Shown: one piece after another, positions 1 through 7,981 of the stretch
Layout: each line of letters begins with the position of its first letter
Position numbering within the stretch: position 1 is the stretch's first letter
DNA from: Acanthamoeba lenticulata
Lineage: Eukaryota; Discosea; Longamoebia; Acanthamoebidae
Reading direction: 5' to 3'
DNA length: 14,469 nt
Assembly (NCBI GenBank): GCA_002179805.1
Contig: NAVB01005313.1
Span: 1 to 14,469 of the forward strand
The notes under the pieces: generated by a model
The model's input: only the letters and a program-made list of their open reading frames with translations
Database searches by the model: none
Told to the model about the DNA's origin: nothing
Program-made: the position numbers and the translations under genes

Positions 1-336
1 AATAGGGCCTTCATAGGTCTGCCACAGGACTGACGCAAAGCACTCGTCGATGTAACGCTCGGCGTTGTAGATGGGGACGATGATGGACACCAGGGGCAGG
101 TTTTTGGCGCTTGCCTCCTCTCGTCGCTTCTTTTGTTGCCGAGCCTCTTCCAAAATCTGTGTCAGATTCAGGGCTTGCTGTTCTGGCTCCGCGGGGGGCA
201 CGCTCTCTGGCTCGGTCCTGTGCTTCTTTGCATCTTCTGGCTTGCTCTCCATCTCCGGATTGAGCTGGATTGGCAGTTCTTCTGGTGAGAGCTTCCTCTT
301 GGACGGCACGGTAGGACCTGGCTCTCCCACCTCCAT
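1..336 (-). CDS. Family 2 glycosyltransferase, N-terminal 112 residues (partial, B3GNTL1-like)
   Basis: The frame is open on the minus strand from an ATG at 336-334 to the left edge, with an in-frame stop upstream at 390-388. The first 75 or so residues are charged and low in complexity, with a basic patch (PSKRKL) and a Glu/Gln/Lys-rich, probably helical stretch (LEEARQQKKRREE). Then comes VSIIVPIYNAERYIDECF followed by ASVLWQTYEGPI, the classic first strand and helix of GT-A fold family 2 glycosyltransferases, where the nucleotide sugar binds. The spacing up to the EG(P/T) after the first helix is like the B3GNTL1 type. That subfamily call is from memory and is tentative. No signal peptide or membrane anchor is visible in this part, so a cytosolic enzyme is likely. 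The DxD motif lies beyond the window. The second in-frame ATG (252-250) is an alternative start. The start lies 98 bp after the stop of paralog A, so the promoter probably sits in A's 3' end. Confidence 0.8.
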   Translation of the reverse strand, partial: MEVGEPGPTVPSKRKLSPEELPIQLNPEMESKPEDAKKHRTEPESVPPAEPEQQALNLTQILEEARQQKKRREEASAKNLPLVSIIVPIYNAERYIDECFASVLWQTYEGPI

Positions 337-434
337 CACTCCAGCAACTTCTTCTGTTGGCCAACGTGGTTTCCTGTTTTGCTGCTGTCAATTTACAATC
401 AAGTTGGATTCCATTTCGCGATTCTTCCCAGTAT

Positions 435-1871
435 TCATGTTGGTGCAAAGAACAGGGCCAGGGTGCCCACCGTCCACACAGTCATTGTCAACGACGAAGT
501 CGCTGTGTCGCTATTTGCAAAGTACGAACGCACGCGAAAGGGCCACCTTGGTGATAGTGCTATGTCCTCAACAGTCTGTTGGAGACGGAACTTGAAGGGA
601 TAAATGAAGGAGGCCTTGAAGTAGCCCTTGCTCGAGTCCGACAAGTCCTTCGGCCGCAGGGCGAACACGAACAGGTTGGCCGTGTAGTTCAGCCCACTTG
701 CCGCTGCCGCTGGCCCCGTCGCTCCCGGCTGACGTGTGTGCGGTGGGTGGGGCTGATGAGCAGAGTGGGCAGGATGAGAGGGAGGGACTCAACATACAGC
801 GGTGCAATCAGAAGGGCCCTGCGCGATCAGATAGGCTGTAGGGATGGTGACCGTGAACTTGACCTGGTCGCATCCCACCGCCGTGATGCTCCACTTGCTG
901 TTGGTGCCCGAGGGCTTGTACATGGGGAATGCCGTCGAGTCGAGCGCCGCGCGAATGGAGCTCTCGCCTGTCGTTGTCGGGTCGAAGTTGGCTCGCGGCT
1001 GTGACGACCACCACTGGCTGAAGGGAATGCCGGAGAAGGTCGATGCCATGTGGTTGCTGCATGTGCGGCCAGTTCCGTCGGCCGAGTGGCCGTTGGCGGC
1101 ACTGTTGAAGTCAAAGAAGTCGATCACTTGTCATTTGTCCCCCCCCGCCGCCAACATCACAAACCATTGAATAGCAGAGACTTGTCAGTTGAGGGCCAAA
1201 TCACCATAAAGGATTGTGAAAGAGGGGATGGCGCACTCCAGGCGGTCTGATTGCGTACATAGGCCACTGTCACCTCGAACTTGATTTTCAGATCCAGCAG
1301 CGTAATGCTCACCGTCGGGCTCGCTGGCACTCTGACAAAGCCCGACCCGCCCAGGTCAGGGATGGTGGGGCAGGTCTGCACGTTGTAGGTCACCACGCGA
1401 GCCTCTTGCGGGTCGCCATCCTCGGGCGTGCCGTCAACAGCGACGTAGGTGAGGAAGCTCTCGAACTCGGACGTGTTGTTCGTGTCGGCCCAGAAGCAGA
1501 TCTTCCCATTGGCTGGCACTACATCCTTCCATGAGGCTGTGAAGTGGAAGAGCATGACGAGGGAGAAGCATACCGATTGAGCTGGCAGTGATGGTGGCAC
1601 CGTTGCAGTTGTTGTTGGTGGCGTCCCACAGCTTGAAGGCCTGGCCGGTGGGGCCCAGTGTGAGAGAGACCACGCGGAAGTGGTCCAGCGCGGCCTTGTC
1701 GGGGTCCGTCGGGTCGACCTGAAGCTGGAGGAACACCACGCCGCTGCCATCCGGCGTCGGGTTGTTGACGAGTAGGGGCAGCACCGAGATGGAAGCTGCA
1801 TTGAGGGACACGAAATGGAGCGCCAGGAGGGCCAGAAGAAGCAGAGCTGACGCTCCGTTCGTGCAGTGCAT
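435..1871 (-). CDS. Secreted family paralog A, short form (about 400 aa, diverged C-terminus)
   Basis: Four exons: 1871-1574, 1518-1237, 1126-798 and 728-435. Introns are 55, 110 and 69 nt, at the same positions and phases (1, 1, 0) as in paralog B. The start ATG is followed by a signal peptide (MHCTNGASALLLLALLALHF... cleaving near SLNA). The mature part carries KICFWAD, TCPTIPDLG, the DFFDFN...GRTCSNH motif and VGCDQVKF. Up to the codons for FRLQQTV the protein is almost identical to B. After that it reads VEDIALSPRWPF... and stops at 437-435, about 345 residues earlier than B, with a hydrophobic tail (SLTMTVWTVGTLALFFAPT). The tail resembles the B/C segment only faintly. It may be a genuine short secreted protein, a membrane- or GPI-tethered variant, or a truncated pseudogene. 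No frameshift or internal stop was seen in the exons, so I call it CDS. Function is not recognised. Confidence 0.72.
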
Positions 1872-1884
1872 TGTGGTTGTGTAG
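572..1884 (-). repeat. Inverted duplication arm 1 (paralog A side)
   Basis: This arm matches 10115-11432 in opposite orientation. Similarity begins about 12 bp before the ATG (ACACAACC) and ends at CAACAGAC inside exon 4. Exon 1 differs at only 4 of 298 positions by my reading. Exon 3 has an identical run of more than 200 bp (about 862-1083 here). The intervening introns do not align. Confidence 0.85.
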
Positions 1885-2108
1885 TGCTCGCCAGCTGCGG
1901 CACCGAGATGCGCAGGACGCAGATGGACAAAGCACGGGCAAAACGGTGCAGTCAAGAAGGAACATGTGAAAGAGCTGCTGTCCTACGCCTTCTCATTTTG
2001 CTTCCTCTCGGCAGCTGCTAGGAGGCGGTGTCCTGCTGCGACAAGGGAAAAGAAGAAAATGGCTGAGGAAAAGTGGCTGTTCGTGTGTTCAGAAGCGTTG
2101 ACCGAGAG
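1872..2108. promoter_or_regulatory. Divergent intergenic region between paralog A and the nucleoside hydrolase
   Basis: These 237 bp separate the start codons of two divergently transcribed genes, so both promoters must lie here. I see no clear TATA box. An ATG at 2059 opens a short out-of-frame upstream reading frame that overlaps the hydrolase start and could dampen its translation if transcribed. Apart from about a dozen bases next to A's ATG, the sequence does not resemble B's upstream region, so A and B are probably controlled differently. Confidence 0.45.
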
Positions 2109-3752
2109 ATGGCGCACAAATCACCACGGAAGGTGATTGTAGACACAGATGGAGGAATTGATGACCTCATGGCTCTCGCACTGGGCCTCAAATCACCCGA
2201 AATCGAAGTGATTGCTGTAACCACGGTAGCTCCATTGCACTTGCCCATATATATCGTGTTTTACCTGTTCTCTTACCTCTAGTCGTAGGTTTGTGGTAAC
2301 GTGCCTGTTGACCAAGCGACAGCCAACATCCAGATGCTCTTCCACTACTTGCAACAGCAAAAGGTCTGCATCCACGCTTGCGCTCAGCCTGTGTTCGCTC
2401 ACACAAGAGAGTTCCTCGCAACAGGGAGGGGACACGATCCGCTTCCCCCCGGTCCTGGCAGTGGGCGCACCCAAGCCCCTGCGCCGTCTGCTGGTCACGG
2501 CCGAGTACTTCCGTACGCTTTCCTCGTCCTTCTTGGTTTGAGGCTTCAACAGCATGCTCATGTATTTCACTGGCGTGATGGGTTAGATGGCGAGGACGGC
2601 GTGGGCGGAATCACCACCATGATGGACCCGGCCACCAACACCCAAATCTATGCGCCTCCGCCTGAGGGCAACTTCACCCTCCACCATCAGCCCGCTGTTC
2701 GCCTTGCCTCCCCTTCTTCTCTCCTCGCTGCCTTCCATTACGCCCTCCTCTTAACTGGCTGCCTCCCTGCACAGGTCGATGTGATCCTCGACCTGCTCCG
2801 CACTCACCCGGAGGACGAGATCACGCTCCTCACGATTGGTGCGTTGCGTCCTCTGATCCTCCTCCACATATGCTGGCCGGCCGCATCTACGCATGCTCAC
2901 GCAACGGCCAGGCCCGCTCACCAACATCGCGCTGGCGGTCGAGGCGGACATCGAGACCTTGCGTCGAGTCCACGAGATCGTGATCATGGGCGGGGCGTTC
3001 TTCAAAGCCGGCAATGTAACCCCGCACGCCGAATACAACATGTATGTGCGTCTTCTCCACGGCATTGTGCTGCTACGGCCTGACACGGAGTGGCGTTGCC
3101 AGCTATGCCGACCCCGAGGCCGCCCAAGTGGTATGCGAGGCCGGGCTCCCGCTGGTCTTTGTTCCACTCGATGCCACACATCGCGTCCCGTACGCGCTGC
3201 CCGTCACTGCTGTTCGGGGTGCAGCTGGCCCGCGTTCTGACCACAAGATCTCGCAGCTTTGAGGAGGAGAAGCTGGTTCCCTGGTCCGACAAGTCGGGCA
3301 TCGCCAAGTTGGTGACCCACATGACCGCCAAGGCCTACGGCCGCAAGGGTGCGAAGCTCCTCCACGAAGACAGGCGCAGCGCCATCGCCTAACACGTGGG
3401 TGTTGCCGCAACACCAACACAGACACGTTCCATCTGCACGACCCCGTGGCCATGGTGGTGGCGATCGACGAGGAGCAGCGCATGACCAAGCGCAAGCGGT
3501 TCGGGCCCGTCACGGTCGACTGCACCCCCGAGTTTGATGGCAAGACGATCGTCGCCGGTAGGCTTTTTTCCCTCCCTCGCCTGGTGGTGAATGAGGACTT
3601 ACTGGAGGCACACGTGCTCGTGCGCAGAACTTGTGGTGCGGGCGGACGAAGAGGAAGGCGTGACGAAGCCGCGAGCGTACGTCGATGTTGTACTGGACGT
3701 GGAGACACCCACCCTGGTGCACTTTTTCACAGAGCGAGTCCTGCACCCATAA
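2109..3752 (+). CDS. Inosine/uridine-preferring nucleoside hydrolase family protein
   Basis: Ten exons: 2109-2225, 2289-2363, 2425-2512, 2587-2696, 2775-2838, 2912-3041, 3103-3184, 3225-3348, 3423-3557 and 3628-3752, giving 349 aa, normal for the family. Nucleoside hydrolases cleave the N-glycosidic bond of ribonucleosides in salvage. The calcium site is intact: DTDGGIDD at residues 12-19 (D12, D14, D18, D19), VCGNV at 40-44, and the final Asp in HLHDP at 267-271. Other family marks are GAPKPL (78-83), FHGEDGVGG (93-101), GPLTNIALA (152-160), MGGAF (177-181) and HAEYNIYADPEA (190-201). The FHGEDG and GPLTN motifs appear only after splicing, which supports introns 3 and 5. No signal peptide, so probably cytosolic. 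Weakest joints are intron 2 (GTCTGC donor), intron 4 (GTTCGC donor) and intron 7 (only 40 nt). Upstream is paralog A, divergent. The 3' end converges on the next gene. Substrate preference cannot be read from sequence. Confidence 0.88.
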
Positions 3753-3907
3753 TGCCAACCAAATAACTCCGAGGACGTCTTCTCGAGGCCACCACTCCCA
3801 ACTCATTTTTTGGCCAAGGTCGATCGCTGTTGGTTGTTTTTTTGATACATGAAAGCTCCATATATGTACAGGCGCCAAGTAGCAGGGACACGAGAACGCG
3901 CGCAGGC
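3753..3907. other. Convergent 3' intergenic region
   Basis: These 155 bp lie between the stop of the nucleoside hydrolase (plus) and that of the small secreted protein (minus). It must hold both 3' ends. A T-rich run (around 3833-3843) is present, but I saw no canonical AATAAA on either strand. Confidence 0.5.
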
Positions 3908-4720
3908 TTACAACATGTCGGCGCAGGCGATCGGCACGTCGAACAAAGCGCTGCGAGGTGCGGCTTGGTAGTGGGTGGCGCTGGTGGTGGGCTCGACAAA
4001 GAAGGTGAGCTGCTCCTTAGGCGTCGAGCGACGGAAGAAGAGAAGACGGTCCGCATCGTCCAGCGAAACACCCACGGAGAGCTTCACTCCTGTGGAGAAG
4101 CAAGCAATGCGGTGTGAGTGAGAGCTGTCGGCCCGCCTGTGACACGTGAAACACTACGCACCATTGCCCGCCCTGTAGCTCCAAAGCTGAAAGAGGTCGG
4201 TGCCTGGAGTGGCGTGACCCTCAGGAACTGCCTTCCTGAGCCAGTCCCACACGGGCTGTGGTCCTGGCGCGGCGAGGACTTGCTCTCGGCACTTGCTTGG
4301 GGCGGACAGCAGGAATTGTTTACCCTGGAAGTACGCCCATTGCACCCTATTGAGTGCGACGAAGACAATCGCAAATGTGTCCACGGGAAGGAACGTACCA
4401 AGTCATAGCGAAGCAAAGCGTGCACGTCGAGGTGCTGGTAGCTGCTGTCGTAAAACTCAAGCTCATCGAGAGCCTTTCCGCTCTTGTAGTCCACCACCCA
4501 CTTGGCTAGAGAATGGTGGGACTTGGGTTAGACCGGGTTGGCACAAGTTTTTTGAATAAGGGGGGGGGGTACCTTGGCCGTACACCAAGGAGTTGTTTTG
4601 TCGAAGCGTGACAAGACCCTGGAGCTCAAACGTCTCGCTCAAGTTTGGCCGATTCAGGGCTGTGCCATAGCCCACCACGAGGGATAGCACGAGGAGGCCT
4701 GAGAAAAGTGTGATGTTCAT
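3908..4720 (-). CDS. Small secreted protein, 199 aa, possibly ependymin-like
   Basis: Four exons: 4720-4573, 4505-4399, 4324-4162 and 4089-3908. Introns are 67, 74 and 72 nt with consistent phases. The ATG at 4720 is preferred because it starts a clean signal peptide (MNITLFSGLLVLSLVVGYGTA). A longer in-frame reading from 4813 would bury it. The mature protein is about 178 residues with two cysteines (C97 and C195, perhaps one disulfide), sequons at N26 and N42, and motifs KWVVDYKSGKALDELEFYDS, LLRYDLGKQF, WDWL and KLSVGVS...LLFFRR. It ends FDVPIACADML. The order (strand-rich SETF..G..TL, a tryptophan plus VDY segment, one mid Cys, C-terminal FDVP..C) is reminiscent of ependymin-related or LolA-like secreted proteins, but this is a weak, memory-based suggestion. 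It follows paralog C on the same strand, 288 bp downstream, and converges with the hydrolase gene. Confidence 0.68.
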
Positions 4721-5008
4721 CGTTGTAGCTGCTGTGTGTGGTCTCTCTTGGTGGTCTGTACTAACAAAGAGCAGAGAACGGTATGCAGCTAATGGTTTAT
4801 CAGGAAAGGCCAAGGCCTTTTTGCCTACTCTTAGAAAAGTCGCAGGACTGGCCGAGTCGCAAGCCTACTGTAGCCTTTGTAGGCGACTTATTCCTGGCGA
4901 GCGCTATCTTGGGAGTATCGTGGTGCCCAATCAGGGCCCACGTTAAAACACCAAAGATTTTATTCCTCCGCTGCAAACCTTCGCGCAAAACCTCTTCGAT
5001 CGGTGGGC
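4721..5008. other. Intergenic region: 3' end of paralog C and promoter of the small secreted gene
   Basis: These 288 bp carry no supported gene. The right side contains the polyadenylation signal of paralog C (see 4959-4964). The left side must contain the promoter of the small secreted protein. No TATA box was evident. Confidence 0.45.
4959..4964 (-). terminator. Polyadenylation signal (AATAAA) of paralog C
   Basis: AATAAA reads on the minus strand 44 nt after the TAG stop of paralog C, a normal place for a eukaryotic cleavage and polyadenylation signal. Confidence 0.5.
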
Positions 5009-7693
5009 CTACAAGGCGGCCGCCCAGAGGGGTCGCCACCACACACTAGCGTGGTGGCTGGCGCTGCTTGTGGCCACAGGAGTATCGGTCATGATGCGCA
5101 CACCGCCCAGAGCGCTGCTCTGGGAGGCGATGGACACCGCAGCGGTCTTAGGGCGCGCTCGTTCGTGGTTGGAGTTGCGAGTGGCCAGCGGCGTTTGGCT
5201 TATGGCGGACACAAGGTGGAAGAAGTAAGTGCGGTCGGACTCCTGGTCGGGCGCGATGGCCTCTGCGTTGATGCCGAACCCGTTCTGGGCCGTGTGGCCG
5301 CCAGACCAGCTGGTGTTGGTCGGGCCCACCAGCGTCCAGCCCCACGGCCGCGAGGCGTCGTCACTGATGCCACCGCTGCTGGCGTTGTAGAGGAGGACGC
5401 GGTGGCCGAGCCGTGCCTCCATCACGCCCGGTATGTCCTGCGAGCAGCCCGTCCCAGGATTGACACTCGGCGCGAAGCCGGGCACGGGGGACCAGCACAC
5501 CCAGGCGGCCTGCAAGTGCAGGCGGTAGGCCGACGCGGCCGTGTCGCCAACGGCGATGCTGTGCCGCACCCAGATCTTGGTATCCGCCGAGAAGGTGGGC
5601 GAACTAAGGCCGCTGACGCTGGTGTTGGCCATGGCCTCGGCCGACGAGAAGAAATCGATCCCGGACATCACAGAGAGCTCGCCCAGGTCCGTTGCGTTGG
5701 CCGCCACCGCGTAGATGGTCAAGTCCGACGACAGCGAATCGTTGCTCATCGTCCGCCACTGCATCGCCGCAAGCGCACCTTTCCCATTAGTCCCGAGAGG
5801 AACGGCAGGGCGACGACGGCCGGCGGGAGACGTACGCTGAAGGAGTACAGGCCCACATACTGGTGGTTGTAGGCAGAGACGCCGCCGGCTTGCGCCGAGG
5901 TGAGCTCGGGGATCACCACTTGCCACACGATCACGCATTGGTCTGACGTCTGGACGTTGCACTTGCCGTTGTCGCTCACACGCCAGAGCTGCGGCGCCTT
6001 GCCGGCGGCCACGCGGAGAGCGCTGTTGGGGTAGGCCTCGAGCGAAAAGTTGCCCACATCAGGCGAGGTCGGTTCCTGGCCCTGGATCGTCGTCTCGAGC
6101 TGCAGGGAGAGGCTCGTCCCCAGCGTCACCCGAAGGTCCACCACCGTCACCTGTGTTGGTTTTCAGAGTTCGCTAAAGTCAGCAACAGCAACTCAGGGCG
6201 GGCGCGGAGAGAGGGAGGGCGCACGTAGAGCGAGACCGAACGCGGCTGATGGACCTTCAAGCGGTACTCGTGGTGGGCCAGCTGGGCCTCATCATCGCCT
6301 TCCCTCTCACGCGGCTCGGGGAGCACAAACGAGAATGGCCGGACGTAGGTGGCCTTGAAGTACCCCGCCCGGTCGCTGTTGGGATCTCGTGGGCGGAGGG
6401 CGATGACGTAGAGGCTCGCCGTGTAGCGCGATCCGCTGCCAGTCGCTGCCGCCACCGGCTTGGCATGCAGTCCCACCTGGCCAGGTTCCCACGGGGAGGA
6501 TCAGCGAGGCCCGGGTGCATGGTGTAATCAAACCAAGATCAAAACGAACCTTGTGGCAGCCAGCGGGGGAGACGAGGTCGGCGGCGGGGATGACGGCCGT
6601 ATACTTGACCTTGTCGCAGCCCACGTTCTCGGCACGCCAGCGGGTACGGGCCGAGTTGTGCATGGGAAACCGGCGATTGTTGAGTGCCTTCCCGGCCGTC
6701 GGGTCAGGCAGTGCAAAGTCGGCACGCGGCTGCGACCACCACCTATTTGGTAGCGAGCAAACATTGAGCCGACTGCCCTCAGAAGGCCCAGAAGAAGTAA
6801 CCAAGAGGGTTCTCTACCATTGCGAGAAGGGGAGGCCCGAGAAGGAAGACTCGTGGTGGTTGCTACACGTCCGACCGGCGCTCGATGCCGAGTCGCCCTC
6901 TGGCCGGCCATCAAAGTCGAAAAAGTCGATATCTGGCACATCGCCAACCAGGGTCAGCTCTCAGCTTGGAGAGGCAAGTGATGATGGGGATGATGGTGAT
7001 GATGGTGAGTGAGGAAGACTTACGCCAAGCAGTCCCGTTGCGGATGTAGGGCACGACGACCTCAAAGGCCAGGATGCCATCAGACTCGGTCTGCACGACG
7101 TTCATGAAGGGAATACTTGGCGGGGCGAGAAAGCCCGACGGCCCAAAGTCAGGGATCGTGGGGCAGGCCTGAAGGTCGTAGGTCACCACTGTCACCGTCT
7201 TGGGCGGTCCCTCCACGCCCAAGACGTCGATGGCGGTGTAGGCAAACGTGCTTTCCAAGTCGGCCACCTGCGCGTCCGGGGACAATGCGTCCGACCACAA
7301 GCACAATTGACCGTGCGTGGCAACTGCAGTTGCCCGGAAGACATGAGCGTCGAAGGACAGCAGTAGAATGAGAGGGAAAGATGAAGAAAACAAACCCGTA
7401 TCACCAGAGGCAAGAAGCGGGCCGATGCACTCACGTGCGTCGGGGTCGTGGGGCTGTAGGCGCTGCCCAGGGGCCAAATTCAGGTTGGAAATCCGAAATG
7501 CGCCGAGCGTGGCGAAGTTGTCAGTGGGGTCGGCCCGCAGATGCAGGACGAGGGGTGATTCGCTGTTGTAGGTGGGCCATGGGTGGTCCACCCAAAGAGG
7601 CAGCACGCTGACCGTTGCCCACGCCATGAAAGGACAGAAGCAGAGCACTACGGCCGCCCACAGGCACATTTGCACACCTCTAGTAGCATCCAT
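5009..7693 (-). CDS. Secreted family paralog C, long form (about 740 aa)
   Basis: Seven exons: 7693-7396, 7323-7024, 6932-6818, 6742-6550, 6476-6225, 6150-5836 and 5758-5009. Introns are 72, 91, 75, 73, 74 and 77 nt. The signal peptide covers the first 26 residues or so (MDATRGVQMCLWAAVVLCF...AWA), then TVSVLPLWVDHP, matching SISVLPLLVNNP of B. N-terminal module: QLCLWSD, CPTIPDFG, DFFDFDGRP...GRTCSNHH, QPRADF and VGCDKVKYTAVIP. Second module: VIALRPRD, GYFKATYVRPFSF, then CVIVWQVVIPELTSAQAGG, YVGLYSFS, AAWVCWSPVPGF, DIPGVMEARLGHRVLLYN, WGWTLVGP, FGIN and YFFHLVS. The Ser/Thr-rich C-terminus (ATSSASHH, then WWRPLWAAAL) parallels B's end and might be a weak GPI-type tail. Protein identity to B is moderate throughout and the genes differ by two introns. 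Intron 1 is stop-free and a multiple of three. Biochemical role unknown. Confidence 0.77.
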
Positions 7694-7981
7694 CCTTTGG
7701 ATGCTTCAAAGGGAGAAAAACTTTTGCCATCATACAGGAAAGAACTGCTGTTAAGGAGAGTTGTTCCCCTGGTGTCCGCTTGCTGCGCCTCCGGGCAACT
7801 AGTTCGCCCCGTGACAACCCAAGTTGCGCTCAAGACCTTATTGCGAGAGGCTGCAGGGAAAAGATAAGGGAAAATGAGCGTCGCACTGACTCCTCATGAG
7901 GATGGGTGGTTCTGAGATGACAGCACCTTGGCGACCACGACTTGCCCATAACTTTATGTGCCACCTTGGCTGAAGATCAAG
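7694..7981. promoter_or_regulatory. Divergent intergenic region between paralogs C and D
   Basis: These 288 bp separate the start codons of two divergently transcribed members of the same family, so they probably act as a shared bidirectional promoter. No convincing TATA box was found on either strand. No reading frame here is supported. Confidence 0.45.

Noticed and set aside
304..340. Possible extension of paralog A into the glycosyltransferase as one fused gene
   Set aside because: A has a stop at 437-435, the glycosyltransferase has its own ATG after an in-frame stop at 390-388, and a fusion would need an unsupported splice.
11..448. A 145-residue minus-strand frame at the left edge
   Set aside because: It is a different frame from the VSIIVPIYNAE glycosyltransferase frame, is Arg/Thr-rich with no homology, and is a shadow of the real gene.
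5003..5872. Long plus-strand open frame opposite the last exons of paralog C
   Set aside because: It is Arg/Gly/Ala-rich, as expected from antisense of GC-rich coding DNA. The minus strand has the conserved family motifs.
6961..7015. GAT/GGT-rich tract as a coding repeat
   Set aside because: It lies inside intron 2 of paralog C and is a simple microsatellite with no conserved coding frame.
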